Position numbers and translations under genes: made by a program
Notes under the pieces: generated by a model
Told to the model about the DNA's origin: nothing
The model's input: only the letters and a program-made list of their open reading frames with translations
Database searches by the model: none
Assembly: GCA_043798435.1 (NCBI GenBank)
Contig: JAZDOR010000053.1
Span: 1-10,220, forward strand
Reading direction: 5' to 3'
DNA length: 10,220 bases
Origin: JAGUXG01 sp043798435
GTDB lineage: Bacteria; UBA9089; UBA9088; JAGUXG01
In this document: piece after piece, positions 1 to 7,413 of the stretch
Layout: each line of letters starts with the position of its first letter
How positions within the stretch are numbered: position 1 is the stretch's first letter

Positions 1-227
1 CCTGAATTCTGACTCCTGAATTCTGACTCCTGAATTCTGACTCCTGAATTCTGACTCCTGAATTCTGACTCCTGAATTCTGACTCCTGACTCCTGAATTC
101 TGACTTCTGACTTCTGACTCCTGAATTCTGACTCCTGAATTCTGACTCCTGAATTCTGACTCCTGAATTCTGACTCCTGAATTCTGACTTCTGACTTCTG
201 ACTCCTGAATTCTGACTCCTGAATTCT
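1..227. repeat. Heptanucleotide tandem array, CTGAATT/CTGACTC family
   Basis: The stretch is almost wholly made of three 7-bp words: CCTGAAT, TCTGACT and CCTGACT. They mostly alternate as a 14-bp unit, CCTGAATTCTGACT. At about 85-91, 106-119 and 190-203 a single extra heptamer breaks the alternation, which shows that 7 bp is the true period. Each 14-bp unit contains GAATTC. The array enters from beyond the window edge and stops about 35 bp before the murF-like gene. Related arrays are at 7500-7621 and 7905-8047. Open frames across it give peptides such as SEFRSQNSGVR, which are a by-product of the repeat and not genes. Confidence 0.97.
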
Positions 228-237
228 ATTTAGTTTG

Positions 238-265
238 TTGGAAACCTGATTTGTTTGAGTATAAT
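238..265 (+). promoter_or_regulatory. Promoter-like 28-bp repeat, copy 1
   Basis: TTGGAA (238-243) and TATAAT (260-265) are separated by 16 bp, a fair sigma-70 arrangement. The same 28 bp recurs at 1979-2006 with only two differences, again with TTG at the -35 position and a perfect TATAAT. The TATAAT overlaps the ATG at 264. If this promoter drives the murF-like gene, transcription would begin near 272, inside the start assigned here, and translation would have to begin downstream, for example at an in-frame GTG near 285. It may therefore be a repeat that only looks like a promoter. Confidence 0.45.
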
Positions 266-1793
266 GAAAATTTTTGCGTTTGTGGCATTCTGTTTATGGT
301 CGAGGAGATTCGTCTATCAGACTAAGGCTTCCCTTCATATCTTTCAGCTTGAGGGTTATAGGAATCTCAGGTTTTTGAGGTGGGCTATAAAATACCCCCT
401 TTATCTTTTGGACCCAATATCTTTGATAGCCTTTCCGTTTCTTCTCTTTTCAGCTATCTTTTTGCCAGATATATTCATCATCCTATGGTTGCTACTCGGG
501 ATATTTCTTTTGACAAGGTGCAGGAAGAGAGAGGCAAAGAAGCCTTTGGTCTTTACAGCAAGGGCAAAAAGGTTATTGGGTATATCCTTAGCCACAGGGA
601 TTTTTTTAGGTGTCTTTGGACTGAACCATTATTTTTATTTATTTATTGTTACGCAAATTCTTCTTCAACTTGCGAGCCTGAATTTAATTTTAGCTAATAT
701 CTTTATTTGGCCAATAGAAAAGTTCATTAACCTGAGGTATCTCATAATGGCAAAGAGGAAGCTAAAAATGTTCAAGCCGAAGGTTATTGGCATTACTGGA
801 AGCTATGGAAAGACAAGCACAAAGCATATTCTGGCACATATTTTGAGCAGAAAATATAAGGTTCTGGCAACACCTGAGAGCTATAATACATTGATGGGAA
901 TATGCAAGGTTATAAATAACGACCTTCTTGGTGAGCACGAAATCTTTATTGTAGAGATGGGTGCTTATAAAAGAGGGGATATAAAGGAGTTATGCGATTT
1001 TGTAAAGCCAGAGATTGGAATCCTGACAGGTATTGGCATTCAGCACCTTGAGAGGTTTGGTTCTGTGGAGAATATAAAAAAAGCAAAGTTTGAACTCATA
1101 GAATCCCTGCCTTCCGATGGAATAGCCATCTTAAACAGCAACTGCGAATACTGCCAGGCATTTCAAGGGAAGGTAAAAACAATAAGGTATGGAGGAGAGG
1201 AAAAGGAGATTAGGGTGGGTGTGGAAGGCTTGAGTTTCTCTGTAAATGGTATAACTTTCCAAACAAGCCTTCTTGGAAGCCATAACATTCAGAATATCCT
1301 TTCTGCCATAGCCTGTGCAAGGGAGCTCAAAATGACCTTAGAGGAGATAAAAGAGGCAGTTTTTAGTCTCCCACAAATTCCCCACAGGCTTCAGTTGATA
1401 AAAACACCAACCTCCATAATAATAGACGATGCCTACAACGCAAACCCGGTAGGAGCAAAGGAGGCTTTAGCTGTCCTCTCGCAATTTTCTGGCAGAAAGA
1501 TATTGATAACTCCAGGAATGATTGAGCTTGGAGAGAGAGAAGTGGAGGAGAATAGACTCTTTGGAGAAAATGCAGCTAAAACCTGCGACAATGTTATCTT
1601 AGTTGGAGAAAAGAGGACAAAGGCTATCTCAGATGGATTGTTGAGTGCAGGGTTTCCCAGGGATAATCTTTTTGTGGTTAAGAACCTTGATGAGGCAAGG
1701 GATAAACTATCTCAAATTAGAGGTGATGCCATCCTCTTTGAGAATGACCTGCCAGATAACTATGATGTCAATTCCCATCTGACTAAAGCATAG
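264..1793 (+). CDS. murF: Membrane-fused MurF-type Mur ligase (UDP-MurNAc-tripeptide--D-Ala-D-Ala ligase-like)
   Basis: This is an ATP-dependent amide ligase of the Mur family. It probably adds D-Ala-D-Ala to UDP-MurNAc-tripeptide on the cytoplasmic face of the membrane. Residue numbers count from a TTG at 255. The ATP loop GITGSYGKTSTK is at 179-190, VEMGAYKRGDI at 233-242, the lysine likely to be carbamylated in AKFEL near 278, HNIQN at 343-347, DDAYNANP at 391-398 (a MurF signature) and GMIELG at 421-426. The first 165 residues are not the usual UDP-binding MurF domain. They hold about four or five hydrophobic segments (near 4-15, 53-70, 72-88, 107-123 and 127-150). The C terminus reads ENDLPDNY where canonical MurF has a KGSR-type motif; I recall this from other membrane-fused MurF-like proteins. 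I chose ATG 264 over TTG 255. Neither has a Shine-Dalgarno sequence. The gene is outside the operon and convergent with ftsW. The family is clear; the exact substrate is inferred. Confidence 0.85.
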   Translation: MKIFAFVAFCLWSRRFVYQTKASLHIFQLEGYRNLRFLRWAIKYPLYLLDPISLIAFPFLLFSAIFLPDIFIILWLLLGIFLLTRCRKREAKKPLVFTARAKRLLGISLATGIFLGVFGLNHYFYLFIVTQILLQLASLNLILANIFIWPIEKFINLRYLIMAKRKLKMFKPKVIGITGSYGKTSTKHILAHILSRKYKVLATPESYNTLMGICKVINNDLLGEHEIFIVEMGAYKRGDIKELCDFVKPEIGILTGIGIQHLERFGSVENIKKAKFELIESLPSDGIAILNSNCEYCQAFQGKVKTIRYGGEEKEIRVGVEGLSFSVNGITFQTSLLGSHNIQNILSAIACARELKMTLEEIKEAVFSLPQIPHRLQLIKTPTSIIIDDAYNANPVGAKEALAVLSQFSGRKILITPGMIELGEREVEENRLFGENAAKTCDNVILVGEKRTKAISDGLLSAGFPRDNLFVVKNLDEARDKLSQIRGDAILFENDLPDNYDVNSHLTKA

Positions 1794-1921
1794 CCAGCAG
1801 GTCAGTTCAGTAATAAACCAGCGTGTAAATCCGTTTATCCGTGTTATCCAAAGTGCTATTGTCAACTATTTTAGTGGATTGTATACCCAATGAAAATGTG
1901 ATTTAGCGAAACTTAAGTCTT

Positions 1922-1976
1922 AGTATTCAGAATTCAGTAGTCAGAATTCAGAATATTCTGTCCTTCTGGATTCTAA
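1922..1976. repeat. Inverted heptamer pair (CAG arm then CTG arm)
   Basis: The first part reads as heptamers ending in CAG (TATTCAG, AATTCAG, TAGTCAG, AATTCAG). After the palindrome CAGAATATTCTG the strand sense flips to CTG words (CTGTCC, CTGGATT). The two halves can pair into a hairpin between the convergent ends of the murF-like gene and ftsW. It could act as a bidirectional 3'-end structure, but there is no T-run to make it an ordinary terminator. The rest of the 1794-2070 gap shows no gene. Around 1823-1850 there is a loose ATCCGTTT/ATCCGTGTT repetition. Confidence 0.75.
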
Positions 1977-1978
1977 AA

Positions 1979-2006
1979 TTGCAAACCTGATTTGTTTGGG
2001 TATAAT
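1979..2006 (+). promoter_or_regulatory. Promoter-like 28-bp repeat, copy 2
   Basis: This copy matches 238-265 at 26 of 28 positions. TTGCAA (1979-1984) and TATAAT (2001-2006) are 16 bp apart. It points into the 3' end of ftsW on the opposite strand, so if active it would make an RNA antisense to ftsW. The two copies flank the murF-like gene as direct repeats. Confidence 0.45.
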
Positions 2007-2035
2007 TAGTGTCCAGATTTATGCAATTAACTATA

Positions 2036-2067
2036 ACCTGAAACCTGACGCCTGATACCTGACACCT
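2036..2067. repeat. Short heptamer array, NCCTGAN family
   Basis: Four exact 7-bp steps (ACCTGAA, ACCTGAC, GCCTGAT, ACCTGAC) and a partial fifth lie immediately beside the ftsW stop codon. The words share CCTGA, which is also found in the CTGAATT family. Confidence 0.8.
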
Positions 2068-2070
2068 ATT

Positions 2071-3120
2071 TTATTCCTCACTATACCCTACCTTCATAAT
2101 GAGCCCGCAGGATATAAGGTTAGAGACAAGAGCAGAGCCTCCATAGCTTATAAATGGAAAGGGAAGACCTGTTGTTGGAGCAATTCCCGAGATTACAGAC
2201 AGGTTAATGAGTGCTTCCAGGGCAATACCAAAGGTAAGGCTAAATGCTAAAAAGCTCCCTGAAAGGGATTGACTGAGAAATGCTATCAATAATCCACAGG
2301 CAAAAAAGACAAGTAAGCAAATGATAATAAAAGATACGCCAAAAAAGCCCATCTCTTCCCCAAGTATAGAGAAGATAAAATCTGTCTGGGGCATTGGAAG
2401 AAAACCCTTCAGCTTCTGACGGCTCTCTCCAATACCTACACCAAACAAGCCTCCAGTTCCTAATGCAATAGTAGATTGCTCAACCTGCCACCCCTTTTTT
2501 TCAGAGAAGTTTTGTAGCCTTTTCAAAGAGTGAGGATGAGTTATAATTAATACACAGCTTATAATAATCATTATAGCACCTATGGGTAAAAGCAATCTTT
2601 TTTGTATCCCAGAGACAAAGAGAAGCCCAAAGGTTACACCAAATATAAAGATTATCATCCCAATATGTGGCTGGAGGGCAAGAATGGCAATAATTGCACC
2701 AAAGAAAATGAAAGGAAGGGCGACCTTTTTTGAACTACCAATGCGATTGTTCTTTGAAAGAAAAGAAGATAGATACAGAAGAAAAAAGACTCGGACAAAC
2801 TCTATTGGCTGACCAATGAAAAGCCATCTTCTGGCTTCATTCTTTTCAGGGGAAAAAAGGGTAATAGAGAGAACAATAATACCTGCTATAAGAAGATGGG
2901 GTGAGTATTTTTGAAGGGACTTATAATTTATCTTTAATATGGCGAAAAATATGCAGCTACCTACAATTATCCAACATAGCTGTTTGATAAAATAATAGAA
3001 TATATCCCCGGTTCTGATATAGTCTGCGGAAAAGATCATAACAAGCCCAGATCCTATCAGGGCACACATTGGAATCCACAGAATATCAGTTACTGTGGAT
3101 AGGGTTGAGTTCTTTTCCAT
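2071..3120 (-). CDS. ftsW: SEDS-family septal peptidoglycan polymerase FtsW
   Basis: This is a polytopic inner-membrane protein of the SEDS family, which polymerises lipid II into septal glycan together with a class B penicillin-binding protein. About nine or ten hydrophobic segments run along its 349 residues. Family signatures are ARRWLFIGQPIE (96-107), the loop GLFGVGIGESRQKLKGFLPMPQTDFIF (224-250) with the expected aspartate at 247, and GLPFPFISYGGSAL (318-331). Two usually conserved spots differ. The family's QPSE..K reads QPIEFVR (104-110), and the E/Q-P-D-x-G motif reads QPHIG, with His152 (codon CAT) in place of Asp. The context after murD favours FtsW over RodA. No Shine-Dalgarno precedes the ATG. 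murG, its usual downstream neighbour, is absent. Confidence 0.9.
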   Translation of the reverse strand: MEKNSTLSTVTDILWIPMCALIGSGLVMIFSADYIRTGDIFYYFIKQLCWIIVGSCIFFAILKINYKSLQKYSPHLLIAGIIVLSITLFSPEKNEARRWLFIGQPIEFVRVFFLLYLSSFLSKNNRIGSSKKVALPFIFFGAIIAILALQPHIGMIIFIFGVTFGLLFVSGIQKRLLLPIGAIMIIISCVLIITHPHSLKRLQNFSEKKGWQVEQSTIALGTGGLFGVGIGESRQKLKGFLPMPQTDFIFSILGEEMGFFGVSFIIICLLVFFACGLLIAFLSQSLSGSFLAFSLTFGIALEALINLSVISGIAPTTGLPFPFISYGGSALVSNLISCGLIMKVGYSEE

Positions 3121-3128
3121 AGGAGTTG

Positions 3129-3276
3129 TAAAAAAATAAATGTTACAATTTTACGCCGATATTTTCGTCAAGAGCAAGGAGAGAACGAAGGAGCATAGCT
3201 TTGAGCTATGTGACTGAGCGAACGACGCAGCAATTGACGAAAAGATCAAGCAAAATGTAATAGTTATTTTTTTATA
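3129..3276. repeat. Long imperfect palindrome (MITE-like) between ftsW and murD
   Basis: Two arms of about 43 bp (3129-3171 and 3234-3276) pair with few mismatches. The innermost part of each arm is a perfect 10-bp inverted repeat, TTTTCGTCAA at 3162-3171 and TTGACGAAAA at 3234-3243. At the centre is a small perfect hairpin: CATAGCT at 3194-3200, loop TTG, AGCTATG at 3204-3210. The right arm includes the last codons and stop of murD. The shape is that of a non-autonomous palindromic repeat (MITE or ERIC-like) or of an RNA structure in the operon transcript. No transposase is nearby. Confidence 0.8.
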
Positions 3277-4631
3277 GCGACATGAAGCCTCTCCTTCATC
3301 TTTATTACTTCACCCCTGAATACCTCTCCCCTCTCTTTATAGCTTGTAAACTGATCAAAGCTTGAGCAAGCAGGGGATAGCAACACAATATTATCTGTTT
3401 CAGCCAAAGCATAGGCAAGGTTTACAGCCTGAGCCAAATCATAGACCTTGCTGATTCCAGCAGTCTCCCTCACCATAGAACCAATAATATCAGCCGCTTC
3501 TCCAAAGAGAATCAGAGCCTTGCATCTCTCCTTCAAATACGGGATAAGTGCTGAGTAGTCTTCGCCCTTATCCTTGCCGCCAGCAATAAGGATTATAGGC
3601 TTATCAAAAGATAATAGGGCAGCTATTACTGAGGCGACATTGGTTGCCTTTGAATCATTTATAAATCTCACCCCTGATATTACGGCAACCTCCTCTATTC
3701 TATGGGGAAGTGGGTTAAAGTTCCTCACCTCCTCTACAATAATATCAATATCTATGCCCGCGACAATTCCACAAAGAATGGCACAAAGCACATTTTCAAG
3801 GTTATGTTGACCCTTGAGCTGAAAATCATTAGTCTTCATTATCCGTTCTTCTTTGCCTTTGAATCTGGCTACGATATACTCATCCCTGACAAAAATTCCT
3901 TCTTGCAAAACCTGCTTTTTTGAGAAAAAGTAGGGTTTAGCCTTTCCCCTTCTGCCAAGATTTACCACCACATAGTCATCTGCATTCAGGACCATGGCAT
4001 CCTCTTTCTTCTGGTTCTCAAAGATCCTTGCCTTTGCCTTTATGTAATCCTCTATCTTTGAATAGCGGTCCAAGTGGTCAGGTGCAAAGTTCAAAAATGC
4101 GGCTATATCTGGCCTGAACTCTATAATCTTTTCTAACTGAAAACTACTCACTTCAAGCAGAATAATATCTTTCTCCGAGATTTGGGGAATAACCTCGCAT
4201 AAAGGCACTCCAATATTTCCACAAATCTTCACACCCCTGCCAGAAAGAATCTTTCCCATCAAGCTCACTGTTGTTGTCTTTCCATTTGTGCCGGTCAAGG
4301 CAATCAGTCTCTGTCCAGAAAGATATTGATAGCCAAGCTCAAGCTCTGAAATGACTGGGATCTTTTTCGCTTCTGCCAAAAGTATAGGCTGCAGATCTTG
4401 CGGAATCCCCGGGCTGGCGACGATAAGATTAGTACCAGATATATCAAGGCCTTCACCGCATATCACCTTTACCCCATCTGGAAGCTGGGATATCTTTGAA
4501 AAAAGCCTTTCTCTTGATAGCTCATCCCAAACAGTCACCTTAGCCCCTGCTGCAAAAAGAAGCTTTGAGCAAGCAAGCCCTGAGACCCCAAGCCCAAGAA
4601 CAGTAACCTTTTTATTCTTTAAGTTTAACAT
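3264..4631 (-). CDS. murD: UDP-N-acetylmuramoyl-L-alanine--D-glutamate ligase MurD
   Basis: This cytoplasmic Mur ligase adds D-glutamate to UDP-MurNAc-L-Ala using ATP. At 455 residues its length is normal. The N-terminal Rossmann-type UDP domain begins VTVLGLGVSGLA (9-20). The ATP loop TGTNGKTT is at 113-120, LEVSSFQLE at 159-167, HLDRY at 186-190, the likely carbamylated Lys200 in YIKAKARIF, HNLEN at 276-280, NDSKATN at 325-331, GGKDKG at 351-356 and the MurD signature SPACSSFDQF at 419-428. No key motif is missing. It sits 211 bp below mraY and 143 bp above ftsW, wider spacing than is usual in such an operon, and both gaps are filled with repeats. Only a weak GAGA lies before the ATG. The last codons fall in the 3129-3276 palindrome. 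Confidence 0.97.
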   Translation of the reverse strand: MLNLKNKKVTVLGLGVSGLACSKLLFAAGAKVTVWDELSRERLFSKISQLPDGVKVICGEGLDISGTNLIVASPGIPQDLQPILLAEAKKIPVISELELGYQYLSGQRLIALTGTNGKTTTVSLMGKILSGRGVKICGNIGVPLCEVIPQISEKDIILLEVSSFQLEKIIEFRPDIAAFLNFAPDHLDRYSKIEDYIKAKARIFENQKKEDAMVLNADDYVVVNLGRRGKAKPYFFSKKQVLQEGIFVRDEYIVARFKGKEERIMKTNDFQLKGQHNLENVLCAILCGIVAGIDIDIIVEEVRNFNPLPHRIEEVAVISGVRFINDSKATNVASVIAALLSFDKPIILIAGGKDKGEDYSALIPYLKERCKALILFGEAADIIGSMVRETAGISKVYDLAQAVNLAYALAETDNIVLLSPACSSFDQFTSYKERGEVFRGEVIKMKERLHVAIKK

Positions 4632-4641
4632 AGCTATCTCT

Positions 4642-4678
4642 ACACAGAATACAGAATTCAGGAGTCAGAATTCAGAAT
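4642..4678. repeat. Short heptamer array, AATTCAG/GAGTCAG family
   Basis: The words AATACAG, AATTCAG, GAGTCAG and AATTCAG follow in exact 7-bp steps. This is the reverse-complement sense of the array at 1-227. It lies just upstream of the murD start, about 10 bp from the ATG. Confidence 0.85.
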
Positions 4679-4726
4679 GAAAGAATCGGGACGGTTCATT
4701 TTTACCGTTTTTCATATAATTTCTTT

Positions 4727-4806
4727 TGGAAATTGGAAATTAGAAATTGGGAAGAAAATCTTCTGATTCTTATGCTAATTTCTAATTTCAAATTTCTAAT
4801 TTCAAA
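4727..4806. repeat. Inverted heptamer pair, AAATTNG / CTAATTT family
   Basis: The left arm is AAATTGG, AAATTAG, AAATTGG in 7-bp steps. The right arm is CTAATTT, CTAATTT, CAAATTT, CTAATTT. The 13-bp core GAAATTAGAAATT (4736-4748) is an exact inverted match to AATTTCTAATTTC, present twice at 4777-4789 and 4791-4803. The AT-rich stem can form in the mRNA between mraY and murD. The sequence family differs from the neighbouring CTGA-type arrays, but the period is the same. Confidence 0.85.
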
Positions 4807-4842
4807 CCGTGAATGGTTACGAATATTCTGTATTCTATTTTT

Positions 4843-5928
4843 TCATCTCAACTTTAATGTACTCAAGCTGAGCAGGACAAATATAATAGCAATTATCCAG
4901 AATCTGATGACAATTTTTGACTCAGGCCATCCCTTCTTTTCAAAGTGGTGATGGAGGGGTGCCATAGCAAAGACCCTTTTTCCGAATAGTTTGAATGAGA
5001 GAATCTGAATCAAACAAGAGCCCGCCTCAATAACAAATAGACCGCCGATAATTACCAATGGAATCTCCTGCTTAATAACCAGAGCAACCGTTCCTATGGC
5101 ACCTCCCAGACTGAGAGAACCTGTGTCTCCCAAAAAGACCTGGGCAGGGTGACTATTATACCATAAAAACCCTAAAGATGCACCAACCAAAGCAGAGAGA
5201 AAGACAACTATCTCTCCTCCACCCTTTATAAAATCTACCTTCAAATACGAGGAGAGTTTATAATGCCCAGCAACATAAGCCAGCAATATGAGTCCAATCA
5301 CGACAAAGATACAACTGCCAATAGCCAGCCCATCAAGCCCATCTGTAAGATTGACGGCATTAGAAGCAGCAACGATCACCAAAATAGCAAAGGGAATATA
5401 AAAAAGCCCGAGGTCAAAGGATGCACCTTTTATAAAGGGGAGAACAACAACTGTGTTATTAGCTGTCAACGGACAAAGACAGAGATATAGGCCAACGGCT
5501 GTGCCTATCAGAATCTCTCCAAAAAGTTTATGCCTTATAGCCAGCCCCTTTCCCTTCTTCTGCTTAATGATGTCATCAATAAACCCTAAGATGCCAAAGG
5601 CAGTTGTGGCTAAAACTATTACCACCAAAGGCGGTGTGGCTCTTGCCCAAAGCAAAACAGACAGGAGAAGCGAGGCTAAAATTATTATTCCACCCATAGT
5701 TGGTGTCCCTTCTTTATGGAGATGTCCCTCTAAGTATTCAGCCCTTACCTTCTCACAGAATCCCTTTGCTTTCAACCACTTTATAATCCAGGGAGCAAGA
5801 ATAAAGCAGATGATGAGCGAAAAGATAGCCGCATACGCTGCCCTGAAGGTGATATACCTGAATACCCTTAGAAAGGAAAAGATACTTCCTTCAGCAAAAA
5901 GATGTTCATAAAAAAGCCAGTAAAACAT
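4843..5928 (-). CDS. mraY: Phospho-N-acetylmuramoyl-pentapeptide-transferase MraY
   Basis: This integral membrane enzyme transfers phospho-MurNAc-pentapeptide from UDP to undecaprenyl phosphate, making lipid I. At 361 residues its length is typical, with about ten hydrophobic helices. Signatures are HKEGTPTMGG (71-80), the aspartate pair in FIDDIIKQ (118-119), NAVNLTDGLDGLA (190-202), FLWYNSHPAQVFLGDTGSLSLGG (254-276) and the HHH motif PLHHHFEKKGWPE (324-336). All catalytic residues expected of the family are present. It follows murE by only 38 bp, so murF is missing from its usual place between them. No Shine-Dalgarno is visible: the ATG is preceded by a run of A and by the 5936-6003 hairpin. 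Confidence 0.98.
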   Translation of the reverse strand: MFYWLFYEHLFAEGSIFSFLRVFRYITFRAAYAAIFSLIICFILAPWIIKWLKAKGFCEKVRAEYLEGHLHKEGTPTMGGIIILASLLLSVLLWARATPPLVVIVLATTAFGILGFIDDIIKQKKGKGLAIRHKLFGEILIGTAVGLYLCLCPLTANNTVVVLPFIKGASFDLGLFYIPFAILVIVAASNAVNLTDGLDGLAIGSCIFVVIGLILLAYVAGHYKLSSYLKVDFIKGGGEIVVFLSALVGASLGFLWYNSHPAQVFLGDTGSLSLGGAIGTVALVIKQEIPLVIIGGLFVIEAGSCLIQILSFKLFGKRVFAMAPLHHHFEKKGWPESKIVIRFWIIAIIFVLLSLSTLKLR

Positions 5929-5935
5929 ATTTTTT

Positions 5936-6003
5936 AATCGCGAATCGCGAATCTCGGATCGCGGATCTATTTTTCAATCCGCGATCCGCGATCCGCGATT
6001 CTT
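5936..6003. repeat. Heptamer hairpin, RATCGCG family, murE-mraY junction
   Basis: The left arm reads AATCGCG, AATCGCG, AATCTCG, GATCGCG. The right arm reads ATCCGCG three times, also in 7-bp steps. Positions 5942-5967 and 5976-6001 are inverted copies of each other at 23 of 26 positions, with an 8-nt loop (5968-5975). On the transcribed strand the murE stop codon TAG lies at the edge of the loop, and the mraY ATG follows the stem after a short A-rich spacer. A sister element is at 9310-9390. Confidence 0.9.
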
Positions 6004-7388
6004 CTAATTGCCTCCTCCTGGTCGCTAAACTCTATCTTTTTATCTCCAATTATCTGATACCTTTCATGGCCTTTTCCAGCAATAAGAACAAGGTCATCTG
6101 CTCCTGCTAAGGATATAGCCTTTTCTATTGCCTCGCATCTTTCAGATATTCTCAGATGCTCTTTCTTCATTCCCTTTTCTATCTCATCAAGAATCTGCTG
6201 CGGGTCTTCATTCCTTGGATTATCAGATGTCAGGATAACTACACTTGCCAATTCTTCTGCTATCCTTCCCATCTCTGGCCTCTTCTCCCTATCCCTGTCT
6301 CCGCCACAGCCAAAGAGAAGGATCACCCTTTTTGGCTTAAGCTGCCAGCAAGCTCTAAGCACAGAAGATAGGGCATTGGGTGTATGGGCATAGTCTATAA
6401 TAACCTTTGGCGAAGAGGATATTATCTCAAATCTTCCTGAGGGAGGAGAAAAGTCCTCTATTGCCTCTTTGATTGTCTTAATAGGTATCCCATAATAATG
6501 GCTTGCTGCTATAGCCCCTAATATATTGTAGAGATTATATATTCCAAAGAGCCTGCTCTTTATTCTTTCTCCGTAGATCGAGAAGGCTATTCCAGTTTCT
6601 GTCTCCTCTATTTCCTCTGGCTTTAATTCCCCTTCTTTTATTCCAAACCTAATCACCTGAGCCTTCGTTCCTTCTATCATTCTATCAGAGCTTGGGTCAT
6701 CTGCATTAACAAAGGCATAGGAGTCAGAACTGAGCGACAAAAACAGCTCTCTCTTTGCTTCAAGATAGCCTTCCCTTGTCTTATGATAGTCAAGATGCTC
6801 AGAGGAGAGGTTTGTAAATAGACCGCCCCAAAATCTCATTCCATAAACCCTGTCCTGAGAAAGGCTATGGGAGGAGACCTCCATTACGCAAGCCTCGCAG
6901 CCTCCATCCCTTGCTTCTTTCAGAAGAGATTGGAGCTCTATAGAAGAAGGTGTTGTCTGGGTTGCTGGAATCTCCTGGCCTCCAATTCTATGTCCTATGG
7001 TAGAAAGCCTTGATATTGGAATCCCTGCCTTTTCAAAGATATTCTCTATCAAAAAGGCTGTTGTTGTCTTTCCGTCTGTTCCAGTTATGCCAATAATCTT
7101 CAAGGCTGACGATGGCTCACCAAAAAACCTTTGAGCCACCAGGGAAAGAGCCTTTCGCACATCTTTTACCCTAATAGCCCCTTTCCATCCATCCTCTTCT
7201 ACTATAAACGCTACAGCACCCTTTTTTCTTGCCTCTTCAATAAATTTATGACCATTTACACAGACCCCTTTTATGGCAAAAAATAGGGTATTAGGCTTTA
7301 CCTTCCTTGAGTCATCGGTGATATGCTCTATTTCTATGTCTTCTTGAACCTTAATGCCAAGAGGCTCTAAAAGGTGTGATAGCTTCAT
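5967..7388 (-). CDS. murE: UDP-N-acetylmuramoyl-tripeptide synthetase MurE, meso-DAP-adding
   Basis: This cytoplasmic Mur ligase adds the third residue of the stem peptide. The N-terminal UDP-binding region holds SRKVKPNTLFFAIKG (27-41). The ATP loop GITGTDGKTTT is at 100-110, TTPSS at 145-149, MEVSSHSLSQDRV at 169-181, Lys212 in YLEAKRELF is the likely carbamylated lysine, DYAHTPNAL is at 332-340, GCGGDRDREKRPEMG at 360-374 and AGKGHE at 437-442. DNPR at 389-392 is the motif of enzymes that select meso-diaminopimelate rather than lysine. The final residues IADRGSRIEK are encoded by the heptamer repeat, so the tail is probably acquired and dispensable. No Shine-Dalgarno precedes the ATG. It is separated from ftsL by a 681-bp gene-free block where ftsI is expected. 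Confidence 0.97.
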   Translation of the reverse strand: MKLSHLLEPLGIKVQEDIEIEHITDDSRKVKPNTLFFAIKGVCVNGHKFIEEARKKGAVAFIVEEDGWKGAIRVKDVRKALSLVAQRFFGEPSSALKIIGITGTDGKTTTAFLIENIFEKAGIPISRLSTIGHRIGGQEIPATQTTPSSIELQSLLKEARDGGCEACVMEVSSHSLSQDRVYGMRFWGGLFTNLSSEHLDYHKTREGYLEAKRELFLSLSSDSYAFVNADDPSSDRMIEGTKAQVIRFGIKEGELKPEEIEETETGIAFSIYGERIKSRLFGIYNLYNILGAIAASHYYGIPIKTIKEAIEDFSPPSGRFEIISSSPKVIIDYAHTPNALSSVLRACWQLKPKRVILLFGCGGDRDREKRPEMGRIAEELASVVILTSDNPRNEDPQQILDEIEKGMKKEHLRISERCEAIEKAISLAGADDLVLIAGKGHERYQIIGDKKIEFSDQEEAIRRIADRGSRIEK

Positions 7389-7413
7389 GTTATAATTTTT
7401 GTAAACTGTTTAG

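Noticed and set aside
1..227. CRISPR array
   Set aside because: The repeat has no unique spacers. Units of 7 or 14 bp follow each other directly, and no cas gene is present.
1949..1960. Rho-independent terminator between murF-like and ftsW
   Set aside because: The palindrome CAGAATATTCTG is AT-rich and is not followed by a T-run on either strand. It is better explained as the junction of inverted heptamers.
4688..4713. Possible small element around GGGACGGTTC
   Set aside because: The short GC-rich word is followed by an imperfect ACCGTTTTT, but there is no convincing stem or second copy in the window.
5453..5911. A 152-codon plus-strand open frame inside mraY
   Set aside because: It lies antisense to the strongly conserved mraY sequence and shows no recognisable family, so it is a shadow.
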